DNA of 64,000 nucleotides from Bacteroidales bacterium (GCA_017464285.1 JAFUDT010000010.1:1-64000); one strand, 5' to 3'. Positions 26,579 to 36,722 are shown, counted from the first letter of the stretch. Made by a program: numbers and translations. The notes: generated by a model from the sequence alone, not told the origin.

Positions 26579-27007
26579 ATGGAAGTATACTATTATTGGC
26601 TGATTGCTGCCATTGTGCTGGTCATTCTCGAGATTGCGACTGCCGGTTTCGGCGTCATCTGTTTTGCCATCGGCGCCTTGGGTGCCGCTGTCGCATCGTA
26701 TCTTAATCTGTCATTTACCTGGCAGCTGGGCATTTTCGCCATCGTTTCGATGCTCGCTTTCATTTTTGTCAGGCCTTTTGTACTTCGGCTGCTGGACAAA
26801 CGATCGAAAGATGTCAAGACCAATGCCGATGCCCTCATCGGCCGCAAGGCCGTCGTCTCCGAGACCGTCGATGCAGCTGCCCATACGGGGCGCGTGGCCG
26901 TGGACGGCGACGACTGGAAGGCCGTGACAGCCGACGGCAAAGTTCTGGAGAAGGGTAGCGAGGTGACCATCGTCGGTCGCGACAGTCTGATCCTGACGGT
27001 CGAATAA
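26579..27007 (+). CDS. NfeD-family membrane protein
   Basis: A 142-residue protein with three membrane helices in the first 75 residues (YYYWLIAAIVLVILEIATAG start) and a small C-terminal OB-fold (ALIGRKAVVSETVDAA ... GRVAVDGDDWKAV), the short NfeD form that pairs with SPFH proteins. I chose the ATG at 26579 because a TATATTTG -7 element at 26550-26557 lies inside any longer frame. Next gene is the SPFH partner, 60 bp away. Confidence 0.9.
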   Translation: MEVYYYWLIAAIVLVILEIATAGFGVICFAIGALGAAVASYLNLSFTWQLGIFAIVSMLAFIFVRPFVLRLLDKRSKDVKTNADALIGRKAVVSETVDAAAHTGRVAVDGDDWKAVTADGKVLEKGSEVTIVGRDSLILTVE

Positions 27008-27067
27008 GCCCTGCCGTCAGTCTGTCATCGTATGAAATCACAATAACTTTTTAATAACCAATAAACT

Positions 27068-28018
27068 ATGAGTACAGTAGTATTAGTCGTACTGATTACC
27101 CTGGTGGTGATTTATGTACTGAGCGGCATCAAGATTGTGTCGCAGTCGGAGACCATGATCGTCGAACGGCTGGGTAAGTTCAACCGGACCATGACGGCCG
27201 GCATCAATGTCATCCTGCCGGTGGTCGAGAAAGCCAAGGACACCATTGTGCGCCGGCAAAACGGTTCCATGACACGCAGTATCCACATCGACATGCGTGA
27301 ACAAGTCTATGATTTCGACAAACAGAGTGTGATCACCAAAGACAATGTGATGACCGAAATCAACGCCCTGCTTTATTTCCAGATTGTCGATCCTGTCAAA
27401 GCAGTCTATGAGATCCAGAACCTGCCGATGGCCATCGAGAAACTCACTCAGACCACGCTGCGTAACGTGGTGGGCGAAATGGAACTCGACGAGACCCTGA
27501 CCTCGCGCGACACCATCAACTCCAAGCTGCGCACCGTGCTGGACGATGCCACCAACAAATGGGGCGTCAAGGTGAACCGTGTAGAGCTGCAGGACATCAC
27601 GCCGCCCGAAAGCATCCGCCGTACCATGGAACTTCAGATGCAGGCCGAACGTAACCGTCGTGCCGAGATCCTGAAGGCCGAAGGAGAAAAGCAGGCCCAG
27701 ATCCTGAATTCGGAGGGTGAGAAGCAGGCCGAAATCAATGCCGCGGAAGCCGAAAAGCAGGCCAATATCCTCCGGGCCGAGGGTGAAGCCAGGGCCAAAG
27801 TGCTGCAGGCCGAAGCCGAAGCCCGTGCCATCCGTCAGATCTCGGATGCCGTGGCCGACAAGGGAGCCGATCCTGTCAACTACCTGCTGGCAGTCAAGTA
27901 TGTCGAGGCGTTGAAAGATGTGGCCGGCGGACAGCAGAACAAGACGGTCTATCTGCCTTACGAGGCCTCCAACCTGTTGGGTTCCCTGGCCGGTATCAAG
28001 GACCTGTTCAACAAATAA
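27068..28018 (+). CDS. SPFH/band 7 protein (QmcA/stomatin-like)
   Basis: A 316-residue protein: an N-terminal membrane anchor (2-20), the SPFH core (QSETMIVERLGKFNRTMTAG ... VYDFDKQSVITKDNVMTEINALLYFQI), and an Ala/Glu/Lys-rich coiled coil at about 185-260 with repeats of EGEKQA and AEAEA. Stomatin-like proteins oligomerise in membranes and organise proteases or lipid domains. It is paired with NfeD, as is common. Transcription likely ends at the palindrome that follows. Confidence 0.92.
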   Translation: MSTVVLVVLITLVVIYVLSGIKIVSQSETMIVERLGKFNRTMTAGINVILPVVEKAKDTIVRRQNGSMTRSIHIDMREQVYDFDKQSVITKDNVMTEINALLYFQIVDPVKAVYEIQNLPMAIEKLTQTTLRNVVGEMELDETLTSRDTINSKLRTVLDDATNKWGVKVNRVELQDITPPESIRRTMELQMQAERNRRAEILKAEGEKQAQILNSEGEKQAEINAAEAEKQANILRAEGEARAKVLQAEAEARAIRQISDAVADKGADPVNYLLAVKYVEALKDVAGGQQNKTVYLPYEASNLLGSLAGIKDLFNK

Positions 28019-28041
28019 ACCACTTCCGCTTTCCTGATAAT

Positions 28042-28075
28042 AAACAGGGTGACTGACATGTCAGTCACCCTGTTT
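28042..28075. terminator. 17-bp perfect palindrome, bidirectional terminator
   Basis: AAACAGGGTGACTGACA is followed directly by its exact reverse complement, ending in TTT with further T-rich sequence (CGTTTTG) on the plus side. In the RNA the central bases would form the loop. It lies 24 bp after the SPFH stop and 32 bp from the stop of the convergent esterase gene, so it probably serves both. Confidence 0.85.
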
Positions 28076-28106
28076 CGTTTTGTCCGGCCGAAAAGTTTCG
28101 TGCAGC

Positions 28107-28979
28107 TTATTCAAAGAGTTGCCTGAACCAGACTTCCAGCTCGGCCGTCCAGGCAGCCTTGTAGGGGAAGCTGTCCAGGAAGCCCCAGCCGTGACCGCCC
28201 GTGGGATAGATGTGCAGGGCGGCGGGCACGTTGTGGGCGCGTAAAGCCTGAAAATACTCGATGCTGTTGCTGCAGGGCACGGTGCGGTCGTCGGCCGAGC
28301 AGAGCAGGAAAGCCGGCGGGGTCTGGTCGCTGACATTCTTGATGTTGTCATAGCGGTCGATCTGCTCCTGGGTCGGATTCTGGGCGACGGCCCGGCCGGA
28401 GAGCCTCATGAGCGGATAGAACAATATCTGGAAATCGGGCCGGTCCGACATGGTCCGTGACCGGCGGTCGTGGGTCAGTCCGCTGGAAGTGAAGTGCGTA
28501 GCAGCATAAGCGGCCAGATGTCCGCCGGCCGAGGCTCCCATCACGCCCACCTTGCCCGGATCGCCTCCCCATTGCGGGGCATAGCGGCGCATCAGCAGGA
28601 TGGCCTGCTGGATGTCTTCGGCGGGCACTTCCATGTGGCCGTTGGGCATACGGTATTTCAGGACGGCCAGCGTAATGCCCTGGCTGTTGAGCCAGGGTGC
28701 CATGTCATGCCCTTCGTGGTTCATGGCCAGGCGGACATAGCCGCCTCCCGGGCAGGCGATCACGGCGATGCCGTTGGGCTTTTCGGCCGGATAGATGTAG
28801 AGCATGGGATGGGTCACATTGCCGATGCGTCCGTTTTCCAATTGAGTTTCCACACCCGTCAGTCCGCTGTCGTGAGGAGCTCCTTCGGGCCATACTTCCA
28901 GTTCTACCGGCGCTTTCTGCGCCATGGCTGCCGTCGTCATAGCTGCGGCCAGGCCAATCATCATCAGATGTTTCAACAT
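28107..28979 (-). CDS. secreted alpha/beta-hydrolase (acetyl-esterase-like)
   Basis: A 290-residue enzyme with a signal peptide (about 1-20, AMAQ). The oxyanion loop CPGGGY is at 76-81, the nucleophile is S150 in GASAGG, the acid is D230 or D231 in SADDRTVP and the histidine is H263 in GGHGWG. The shape matches the BD-FAE/polysaccharide-esterase group that deacetylates plant hemicellulose. It is the last gene of a minus-strand cluster with another hydrolase, GH31 and GH2. The substrate is inferred from that context. Confidence 0.85.
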   Translation of the reverse strand: MLKHLMMIGLAAAMTTAAMAQKAPVELEVWPEGAPHDSGLTGVETQLENGRIGNVTHPMLYIYPAEKPNGIAVIACPGGGYVRLAMNHEGHDMAPWLNSQGITLAVLKYRMPNGHMEVPAEDIQQAILLMRRYAPQWGGDPGKVGVMGASAGGHLAAYAATHFTSSGLTHDRRSRTMSDRPDFQILFYPLMRLSGRAVAQNPTQEQIDRYDNIKNVSDQTPPAFLLCSADDRTVPCSNSIEYFQALRAHNVPAALHIYPTGGHGWGFLDSFPYKAAWTAELEVWFRQLFE

Positions 28980-28999
28980 AAATATTCTATTTTAAGTGG

Positions 29000-30967
29000 T
29001 TAATCTCCGTAAGTGATACGGCCCCGGCTCAGACGGACCAGATCGGGCAGGTCGTAGTCTTTCAAGGCTCCAAAGAGCACATTGGCCAGCATGTCGTGCT
29101 GCATGGGATTCTCCAGATAGGAACGCCAGCTGCGCAGTGTGCGGCTGAGCGTGGCGCGGACGATGCGCTCGTCCAGCACGGCGGCATGGCAGACCACCGG
29201 ACCATAGACACCGTCGGCGGTCACTTCGATTCGTCGGCCCTGAAGCAGCTCGTGATTGCTGCAGAAATCGAGCAGGCTGAGCATGTCGATGACGCGCTGG
29301 CCGAGCAGTGGACGCCCGATGTGCAGGGAAGAGGCCGAGATCCGATAGTCCTTGTTCCAGTATTTGAGCAGGTTCAAATGATAGGGATCGGCCGTTTCGC
29401 CCAGGCCCCGGAAATCGGCGGCGACGATGATGGTGCCATCGCTGACGAAATCGTAACGGTCAGTCTCTTCCAGGTACCAGGCCTTGCCTTGATCACAAAG
29501 CTGTACCTGGATTTTCGACTGCGGGCCGGCATTCTCGGGAATGCGCACCACGCAGGGCAGGGGCATCTCACCGGGTCGGTTCAGCTGGAAGCGGTAGTCG
29601 GTGTAGCCTCGTCCCTGGCTGCGTCCGGTGGGGATGGCTTCAATGTCGGGCAGTTGCTCGTCGATGGCCAGATAATGACAGAGAGTCTTTTTGACGGAAG
29701 CCGGATCCTGCCGGACAAAGGCCGCCCGGCGCGGAGCATAGCTCTCCATTTCGGCCAGAGTCATGTCCATAGTGCTCTGTGCATCGGGATATTCCAGATT
29801 GACCTGACCGCTCTTGGTGCAGAGCATGTTTTCACCACGCCATACAGGCTCAGGACGGAAGGCTTGGTCGCTGCCCTTGAGCCAGCGGCCGAACCAGGCA
29901 TACAGTTCGTTCTGCACATCGGCCGGGGCAGCGTGCCCGTCCTGGGCATAGTACTGGCGGATGCGCTCGGGATGGCCCAGCACCTGGTAGCACTTCTCCA
30001 CGTCCTTGAAACTCTGCAGGGCGCCCCAATGATCGACAAAGTCGTATTCACCGTCCAGGACGATGAAGGGTTTGGGGGCGGCCATGATGGCCATGTCGGC
30101 GATTTCGATGCCCACGGTGCTTTCGTAGGGGATCTGCTGGCAGCCGTCCGAAGGACCGATCAGTTCCAGCGTGCGTTCGCGCGAGGAGAAGAACAATCCC
30201 ACACAAGTGCATTGGACACGGTCGTCCAGCGCCATGAGGTAGGCCGCCTGGGTGCCGCCGCCCGAAAAACCGTAGGCGCCGATCTTCTTGGCATCGATCT
30301 CCGGACGGGTCAAGAGGTAGTCGATGGACCGGCTGTTGTCGAAATATTCCTGGGCGGCCAGGCTGCTGCCCAACAGGACGAAGGCCGGATTGACCAAGGT
30401 ATGCTCGGTGGTGACACCGCGGGTGAGCGCCTGTCCTTGTTTATCAATCAGCTGCAGACGTTCGCCCTGCGAAAGGGGATCGACTACCATCACCGCGATG
30501 CCGTTGACGGCCATGCGGACGGCCATGCCCGAGCCGTTGCCCTTGCCCGTCAGGCCGTGACCGCACATCTCGATGCAGGCGGGCACTTGGCCCTTGATCT
30601 CGGCCGGCAGGAACAGATGTGCGGTGACATAGCGCCCGGGGGCACTCTGGAAGACTATCTTTTCCATCACAAAGCCCGGCCCTTCATAGCGACCGGTCAC
30701 CCGGGCCTGGAGATCTCCGCGGGCCGGCAGTTCGCCGATAATACTTTCGAAGCGTTGTCTGGCATCACGGATATACTGTTGCATGCCGGCTTTTGAGCGG
30801 GCGGCCTCTTCCAGGGCCTGATTGCGGTCCTCGGTCTGCCGGTGCAGTTCGCGCATCAGGTACTGATGATAGGACAGCGGCTGGCGGAAACGCAAGCCCT
30901 GGGAGTTCTGGCTCCACAGCACCAGACTCACTGACAGGCAGCAGAGAGTGAGCAATGATTTCCTCAT
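29000..30967 (-). CDS. large secreted alpha/beta-hydrolase, two-part
   Basis: A 655-residue protein with a signal peptide (about 1-20). Residues 90-365 form an alpha/beta-hydrolase of the acetyl-xylan-esterase/dienelactone-hydrolase type: S235 in GFSGGGTQ, D309 in DGEYDFVD and H345 in DGHAAP are the likely triad. The C-terminal 250 residues contain a second, weaker hydrolase-like region without a GxSxG that I can see (IVAADFRGLGETADPYHL). Such long forms are annotated as acetyl xylan esterase or glucuronoyl-esterase-like proteins; I cannot choose. It lies 2 bp downstream of the GH31 gene and 20 bp upstream of the smaller esterase. Confidence 0.78.
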   Translation of the reverse strand: MRKSLLTLCCLSVSLVLWSQNSQGLRFRQPLSYHQYLMRELHRQTEDRNQALEEAARSKAGMQQYIRDARQRFESIIGELPARGDLQARVTGRYEGPGFVMEKIVFQSAPGRYVTAHLFLPAEIKGQVPACIEMCGHGLTGKGNGSGMAVRMAVNGIAVMVVDPLSQGERLQLIDKQGQALTRGVTTEHTLVNPAFVLLGSSLAAQEYFDNSRSIDYLLTRPEIDAKKIGAYGFSGGGTQAAYLMALDDRVQCTCVGLFFSSRERTLELIGPSDGCQQIPYESTVGIEIADMAIMAAPKPFIVLDGEYDFVDHWGALQSFKDVEKCYQVLGHPERIRQYYAQDGHAAPADVQNELYAWFGRWLKGSDQAFRPEPVWRGENMLCTKSGQVNLEYPDAQSTMDMTLAEMESYAPRRAAFVRQDPASVKKTLCHYLAIDEQLPDIEAIPTGRSQGRGYTDYRFQLNRPGEMPLPCVVRIPENAGPQSKIQVQLCDQGKAWYLEETDRYDFVSDGTIIVAADFRGLGETADPYHLNLLKYWNKDYRISASSLHIGRPLLGQRVIDMLSLLDFCSNHELLQGRRIEVTADGVYGPVVCHAAVLDERIVRATLSRTLRSWRSYLENPMQHDMLANVLFGALKDYDLPDLVRLSRGRITYGD

Positions 30968-30969
30968 AA

Positions 30970-33474
30970 TCAGTTGATTTTAAATACTATGTCTTTGCTG
31001 TTGTTCAGGCGGCTGTAAATCATCACTTTGCGAAGAACCTCGTCGTAATACCATCCTTCCTGTCCTTCGCTATCCTTGGCTCCCCGTTTTACCTTTGTCG
31101 GCGTTGTGGAATTGTCCACCTCTGCCGATACTGTCTCTGTGGCTGCCGGGGCTGGAATCCGGGGTAGGACCTTGTTGTTCTGAAGGACCGTGGAAGGAAC
31201 GCTGTCCCACCATACTTCCAGATTGTAGCGATGTCTTTCGGGCTTGAAAGCGCCTTCCGGCTTCCTGACCGTCAGCATCCAGGTGCCGTCGTCGGAAAGC
31301 CGGCTTTCGATGTGGGTCAGGCTGTAGATGCCTTTCTGATAGTCGTCGCTGATGCCGTCGTCCTCGTAGAGGTCATAGCTGGATTGCCCGGAGGGAAATA
31401 CCGCCAGGGTAATCACATCGACCGGCTTTTCGGCCATGTACTGGCGTTCCGTCTGCTTGGGAATGATGGCTCCCTCGCGGATGAAGATGGGCATCAGGTC
31501 GGGCGGAGTGAGGAACGACTTGTACTGGCGGCCTTCGATGCGCTCGCCTGTCCAGAAATCGACCCAGCGGCCGCCGGGAAAATAGACCGGACGGCTCAGG
31601 GCGCCCTTGTCGGTGACGGGGCAGACCATCATGGATGGGCCGAACAGATACTGGTCGGTGATGCGGTAGGTGAGCTCGTCGTCGAAATAGTCGTAGAGCA
31701 GGGGTGTCATCAACGGCCGGCTCGTGCGGTACATCTGCCAGGCATTGCTATAGATATAGGGGATGAGCGTATAGCGCAGCGAGTCATACTTGACAAAGAT
31801 GCGCTGGGCTTCGGGACCGTAGGTCCAGGGCTCGTGATAGCGCGGATGGTCCATGCCGAAGAGCAGGGCCACGGGACTGAACATGCCCATCTGGCACCAA
31901 CGCAGGTAGAGGTCGGTGTCGTATTCGGAATACTGCTCAAAGCCGCCCATGCAGTGCGACCAGTTGCCCACGCCCGACAGACCCATGTTCAGGCCGGCCA
32001 GGATGACCGGCTCGAACCACTGCCATTCGGTGCCCCAGTCGCCGGCCCAGATGAAGGGATAGCGCTGTATGCCGGCATAGCCTTCGCGGGTGTGGTCGAA
32101 ACCGCGCATCTTGTTGAGCTTGGCAAACTTCTCGTAGGGCGCCTTGGCGTAGGCAATGGGGAAGAGGTTGTGCAGCTCGTCGGCACTGAAATCGCCTTCG
32201 GGCCGGTAGCCTTCGGGAAAGCTCAGGGCGCTGCCTACGTCGGTCTTGAAGAATTTCACACCCATGGAGGCCAGCCGCATGGCGGCCTTGTCCCACCACC
32301 AGTCGACGGCCTTCTGGTCAAAGAAGTTGACAATGCCCGTGTTGCGGGCTCCCGGCACGGTGATGCCGGCTTCGCGAGCCTGATCGTAGAGGTTGATGCC
32401 CAAGCCGTTGTCCATGATGGAACGGATATGCAGTCCGAACAGGGCCACATGCTGGTCGTAGATGGCGTCTATCATGCCCTGCGGATCCTTGAAGGTGGGG
32501 CGGAATTCGAAACTGCAACCGCCGTTGCCGAAAGTCGAGTTGAAAAAGCGCCAGGTGGAATCCAGCCACAACAGGTCGAAGGGGATACCTTCCGAACGCA
32601 TGCGCTCGACCAGCTGCACGGGATAGCGGTCGCTGGTCATCTCCTCGTGTTTCCAGGTGCCGCCGCTGTAGGAGCCCAGATGCAGGCCGTAGGCAGCCCG
32701 GGGCATGAGGGGGCTCACGCCCGTCAGCAGCTGGTAGTTCTGCAGCAGGGTCTCGATGTCGGGGCCCAAGATGATATAATAGTCGAGACTGCCGGCACTG
32801 GCCTGGAAACTGTAGCGGTCGGGACGGCTCCAGCCCATGTCCCAGTCGGTCTTGGCGGCATTGTGGAAAAAGACGGCATAGCCTTTGTTGCTGATAAACC
32901 AGGGCACTGGGCAATAGCCGGCCCGGAGGATGTCCTTGCCGCCCACGGCCGGCTTGCTGCCGCGGCCCAGCTCCACGTTCAGGTGGATTTTCCGTCCCCG
33001 CTGGTCAAGGGCGTCCATGCGCTCGCCGAAGCCGAAGACATGCTCGTCGGCCTGCATCACACATTCGTTCCTGGGTTGTGCCCCGGCATCACAGCCGGTT
33101 TCCTGATAGACAATCTTGCCTTCGGCGTTGCTTACCGTCAGCCGCCAGGGGTCGGATTCGATGCGGACGGTCATGGACCGGGTGCTCAGCCTGCGGCCTT
33201 CGACTTGAAAATCCACCGGGTCGAAGTCGTATCTGACCACCATCCAGGGCTCGTCGGCCGGAAATTGGCTGTCGGAGCTCTTGGTGACGCGTATCATGCG
33301 CTCGTTGCACAGCTGGAGCCGCAAATCTCCCTGTGATGAGCGGTAGATCACTTCATTGCCGTTTACGGTCTGTGCCTGCAGTGGATGCCGGCAGGGCAAG
33401 AGACAGCATAGGACAAGCAGGAAAGCGCCGAAGGTGCCTCGGCGCCAGGCGGCAGGGTTCTGAAAGGTATTCAT
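30970..33474 (-). CDS. glycoside hydrolase family 31 enzyme
   Basis: An 834-residue secreted GH31 enzyme (alpha-glucosidase/alpha-xylosidase type). After a signal peptide (to about 35) come an N-terminal galactose-mutarotase-like domain with VFGFGERMD, the TIM barrel with the nucleophile D412 in FFKTDVGS and the acid/base D479 in WAGDWGTEW, and C-terminal beta domains starting near IFIREGAIIP. The last 70 residues contain a Pro/Thr/Ala-rich linker. The ATG at 33474 is chosen; a GTG at 33483, one base after the GH2 stop, is an alternative. Its place between a GH2 gene and esterases suggests removal of alpha-linked side chains from a plant polysaccharide. Confidence 0.9.
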   Translation of the reverse strand: MNTFQNPAAWRRGTFGAFLLVLCCLLPCRHPLQAQTVNGNEVIYRSSQGDLRLQLCNERMIRVTKSSDSQFPADEPWMVVRYDFDPVDFQVEGRRLSTRSMTVRIESDPWRLTVSNAEGKIVYQETGCDAGAQPRNECVMQADEHVFGFGERMDALDQRGRKIHLNVELGRGSKPAVGGKDILRAGYCPVPWFISNKGYAVFFHNAAKTDWDMGWSRPDRYSFQASAGSLDYYIILGPDIETLLQNYQLLTGVSPLMPRAAYGLHLGSYSGGTWKHEEMTSDRYPVQLVERMRSEGIPFDLLWLDSTWRFFNSTFGNGGCSFEFRPTFKDPQGMIDAIYDQHVALFGLHIRSIMDNGLGINLYDQAREAGITVPGARNTGIVNFFDQKAVDWWWDKAAMRLASMGVKFFKTDVGSALSFPEGYRPEGDFSADELHNLFPIAYAKAPYEKFAKLNKMRGFDHTREGYAGIQRYPFIWAGDWGTEWQWFEPVILAGLNMGLSGVGNWSHCMGGFEQYSEYDTDLYLRWCQMGMFSPVALLFGMDHPRYHEPWTYGPEAQRIFVKYDSLRYTLIPYIYSNAWQMYRTSRPLMTPLLYDYFDDELTYRITDQYLFGPSMMVCPVTDKGALSRPVYFPGGRWVDFWTGERIEGRQYKSFLTPPDLMPIFIREGAIIPKQTERQYMAEKPVDVITLAVFPSGQSSYDLYEDDGISDDYQKGIYSLTHIESRLSDDGTWMLTVRKPEGAFKPERHRYNLEVWWDSVPSTVLQNNKVLPRIPAPAATETVSAEVDNSTTPTKVKRGAKDSEGQEGWYYDEVLRKVMIYSRLNNSKDIVFKIN

Positions 33475-33484
33475 GATTGTCACC

Positions 33485-36400
33485 TTATTTTATCTGGTTG
33501 GTCTGGGAGGCATATTTCATCATGTTGAGCAGCAGCTGGCGGCCCACGGCGTCGGCCGGGTTGCCCTCCTGGGTGTTGAAAGTGTTCATCGACTCGTTCA
33601 TGCCATCCAGATCGACAGCCTGGTCATAGGCCTTGATGCCTTGCAGGCAGGAGGGGATGTCGAGTGAGCAGAGCAGGATGCGGCCACGCCCGGCAGGAAT
33701 CTCCGTCAGGGCGGAATAGACTTCCTTGCGGTGATCGGACACGCAGCCCACAATCACCTGGCCGTTCATTTCGCGCAGCCCCATCCGGCGGCGGTTGTAG
33801 GCGGCAAAGCACTGGTACTCCCAGTTGAAGACGCAGTCCTGGGGCAGGCCTTCGAGCACCGGATGCCGGCGGCAGAAGAAATTGCCGCCGTACCACGACT
33901 TGCCCAGGACCTTGCTGCCGCGATAGTCGAGCACTTCCTTGTCGCAGAGCAGTTCGGCCCAGCGTTCGGGATTATCGACAATGACCAGCGTGTGGCCCGT
34001 ATAGACCCATTCCAGGATGTCGCTGTAGCCGCTGCCGAACTGTGTAGGCTCGAAGGCGCCGACCACCATCCAGTCGCCCTGCGGACGGCCCCGGTGATAG
34101 GGCTGCAAATCGATGCCCATACGCTTGAGATAGCGGGCGATCATGCCCGAGGTGTCGGCCACCAGACCCCCTCCCTCGATGCCTGTAGCATCCATCCTGA
34201 CGGCAAAAATGTCATCGCTGCCGGTCGTAACCGTATGGCCGCCTTGCTGTAGGACGGCTTCGACGCGGATGTAGCCGGCTTCTGTCACAGGCAGCCGCCA
34301 GCCCAGCAGCAGGTCTTCTCCATAAACGACCCCGCCGCTCACCCTGACTTTGGCCTGATGCGAAGCCAATACCCGACCCTGGGCGTCTTTGGCCTTGAGC
34401 AGCAGCCGGGCCGGGCCTTTGATGTTCTTTTCGTTGACGATATAGACATCGACCGTGGTGGTGTCGCCCACGGCCAGCACCTTGTGGTTGAGCTTGACGG
34501 CCAGGTAGAGCGGCCGGTTGTAGCGGGCAATCAGCTCGGGATCGCCTTTCAGATGGCGGTAGTTGTCCACGATGCCGGAATGGTTCTCCAGCTTCATCGA
34601 CTCCCAGCCGTTCACGGCATAGGCATCGACCGTGTTGCAGATGCGGATGTTCTCCATGACGCGGCCCTGATAATAGTAGGCCACGTTGCCCATCCGGCGT
34701 GTCAGGCTGTCCACGCAGGGGAAGGCCTCGGAAAAACCGCGTTCGCGCAGGAAACGGTCGTAGGCATCGTACCAAGCCAGATAATCCTGGGCTTCCCAGC
34801 CGGTGATGCGGCCGCTTTGCAGAATCTCGTCACGGATCAGTTGCAGGCGGGGCGGGGTGCCGATGGCTCCTTCCTCGCCCCAATAGACAATCTCGGGCTT
34901 GTTGTCGGAAAAGCGCAGGTAGTTGTCCAGGCCCTGATATATCTGGTCGTGATAGACACCCGGTCCGCCGGCGTGATGGTTGTCCCACCATCCGATGTTG
35001 TAGAAGGTGGTGTCATTGGGCATCAAATGCAGCTTGAAGTGGTCGTCCGGCTCATTTTCCGGGTTCTTGCCGTTGCAGGAATTGTAGGTGAGGATGCGCG
35101 AAGGATCCAGCCGGTGGGCCGCCTGCATCTGCCGCCGGTCTTCGGCCTGCGGACTGGCACCTCGCTCGTTGTGCAGGTTGTAGATGACCAGCGAGGGATG
35201 CGAGCGGTCGCGGCGTATCATGCGGAAGAGCTTCTCGTTGCGGAAACCGAAATAGAAGCGGGTGTATTCCGTCCCGTCGTTGAAACGGCCGGCCGAGTAC
35301 TGGTTGCCGCCCGGTTCCTCGAAGTAGAGCAGGCCCAGGGAGTCGGCTGCCTCCAGCACATCGCTGTTGCCGATGGTACGGTGAAAGTTGAGCATGTTCA
35401 TGCCCAGGGCCTTGGCATCCTCCACCTGGCGGCGGGCCAGCTCCCGGCTCGGGGTAATGCCGTTGTCGGGCCAGAAACTCCAGGAAATGGCCGTCATGAG
35501 CACAATGCGCCGGCCGTTCAGGTAAAACTGACGGTCGCCCTTGACGTTCCGCACCTCCAGCCAGCGGAACCCGAAGCGCTGACGGACTTCGTCCCTTTCC
35601 AGCCGGACGGTGAGCTCGTAGAGGTTGGGCGTTTCAGGACTCCACAGCCGGGCTTGGGGCAGGGAAAGCTCGACGGTCTTGGCCACTGTCCCGGGCAATC
35701 CCGAGGCCCAGGCCTCACGGGCCGGCTTGGCGGTGGCCTTTATCCCTGCCTCTGGCTGGCTCAGGGTGGTCTGTGACGACCAGACCACAGCCTGCCTGCC
35801 TCGTTCGCGCACTTCCAGTTGAATGGTCCTGTTGCCCTGTGTGACGGCTTCGATATGTATTTTGACTTTTTTCGGATCGGGGGTATTCTCGACAAAGACA
35901 TCACGGATATACTGCCAGTCGGTGGCTTTGAGCGTGACCCGGCCGGTGAGGCCGCCGAAGCCGTGGGTAGGGTTGACCAGGTAGTCGCCCCAGCTGTAGC
36001 ACTGTGAATCCTTCCAGTTGAAATTGCCGTTGGGATCGGTGATACGGACGGCAATCTCGTTCTCTTCTCCAGGGTGTACAAAGGGCGTGATGTCCACTTC
36101 GAAGGGCGTGCTGTTGACCAGGTCGTAGCCGGCCAGCCGGCGGTTGACAAATATTTCGGCCCGGAAACGCACCGACTGGAAATCCAGCGTAATGCGGCGT
36201 CCCTGCCAGTCGGACGGTACCTGGACCGTAGTCCGGAACCAGGAGACTCCTACATAGTTGCCCGTCACGCCGTAACTCTGGCCGTTCCAGCCCCATAGCT
36301 CGCCTTCGACCGTCGCCGGCAGGTGAACACCGGTTTTCTGAGGCTGGTCAAGCAGCTGCCAGCCTCCGGTGGGCAGATTGACCGGCAGCCGGTGCAGATC

Positions 36401-36562
36401 GACGGGCGGCAGAAAGAGCTCGTCGTCGGTCCACTGGGCCTCCTGGTCGAGTGTGATACTCCAGTCCAGGTCTGACAAATCCACCGTGCTGCGCTGGCCG
36501 GTGGCAGGCAGGATGGCGACCGACAGACCGGCCAGCAGTAAATAAAGTCTTCTCATAGTCAT
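33485..36562 (-). CDS. glycoside hydrolase family 2 enzyme
   Basis: A secreted GH2 enzyme of 1025 residues. Residues 80-220 form the sugar-binding jelly roll (GVSWFRTTVQVPSDWQGRRITLDF), followed by an Ig-like domain (LWSPETPNLYELTVRLE) and a TIM barrel. The acid/base is E466 in YNLHNERG; E563 or E564 in YWGEEGA is the candidate nucleophile. The MNMLNFHRTIGNSDVLEAADSLGLLYFEEPGG stretch is typical of the barrel. About 350 further residues follow, including a ThuA-like segment (VYTGHTLVIVDNPE). The frame is open further upstream, but the ATG at 36562 (or 36556) precedes the signal peptide RRLYLLLAGLSVAILPATG. The specific activity is unknown. First gene of the four-gene cluster. Confidence 0.88.
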   Translation of the reverse strand: MTMRRLYLLLAGLSVAILPATGQRSTVDLSDLDWSITLDQEAQWTDDELFLPPVDLHRLPVNLPTGGWQLLDQPQKTGVHLPATVEGELWGWNGQSYGVTGNYVGVSWFRTTVQVPSDWQGRRITLDFQSVRFRAEIFVNRRLAGYDLVNSTPFEVDITPFVHPGEENEIAVRITDPNGNFNWKDSQCYSWGDYLVNPTHGFGGLTGRVTLKATDWQYIRDVFVENTPDPKKVKIHIEAVTQGNRTIQLEVRERGRQAVVWSSQTTLSQPEAGIKATAKPAREAWASGLPGTVAKTVELSLPQARLWSPETPNLYELTVRLERDEVRQRFGFRWLEVRNVKGDRQFYLNGRRIVLMTAISWSFWPDNGITPSRELARRQVEDAKALGMNMLNFHRTIGNSDVLEAADSLGLLYFEEPGGNQYSAGRFNDGTEYTRFYFGFRNEKLFRMIRRDRSHPSLVIYNLHNERGASPQAEDRRQMQAAHRLDPSRILTYNSCNGKNPENEPDDHFKLHLMPNDTTFYNIGWWDNHHAGGPGVYHDQIYQGLDNYLRFSDNKPEIVYWGEEGAIGTPPRLQLIRDEILQSGRITGWEAQDYLAWYDAYDRFLRERGFSEAFPCVDSLTRRMGNVAYYYQGRVMENIRICNTVDAYAVNGWESMKLENHSGIVDNYRHLKGDPELIARYNRPLYLAVKLNHKVLAVGDTTTVDVYIVNEKNIKGPARLLLKAKDAQGRVLASHQAKVRVSGGVVYGEDLLLGWRLPVTEAGYIRVEAVLQQGGHTVTTGSDDIFAVRMDATGIEGGGLVADTSGMIARYLKRMGIDLQPYHRGRPQGDWMVVGAFEPTQFGSGYSDILEWVYTGHTLVIVDNPERWAELLCDKEVLDYRGSKVLGKSWYGGNFFCRRHPVLEGLPQDCVFNWEYQCFAAYNRRRMGLREMNGQVIVGCVSDHRKEVYSALTEIPAGRGRILLCSLDIPSCLQGIKAYDQAVDLDGMNESMNTFNTQEGNPADAVGRQLLLNMMKYASQTNQIK

Positions 36563-36722
36563 AACGTTGTTTGTCCGTATCCAGGGAGGGTGGAAGCCTC
36601 GTTTCCCGTGTTGGCCGTCCCTCCGTGGCAAAGTTAAGACAATGTCGGATATTTTGCATGCTTTTGCCTGGTTTTATGTGAAATCAATGATTATATTTGC
36701 CGTGAAACTACTCTCAGCTGTC

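Noticed and set aside
29096..30796. A 566-codon frame opposite the large hydrolase
   Set aside because: It has no domain or promoter, and the hydrolase has a complete triad and signal peptide.
31231..33336. A 701-codon open frame antisense to the GH31 gene
   Set aside because: GC-rich DNA with few stop codons gives long antisense frames. The minus strand has the full GH31 catalytic motifs, while this frame shows no domain and would overlap the enzyme completely.
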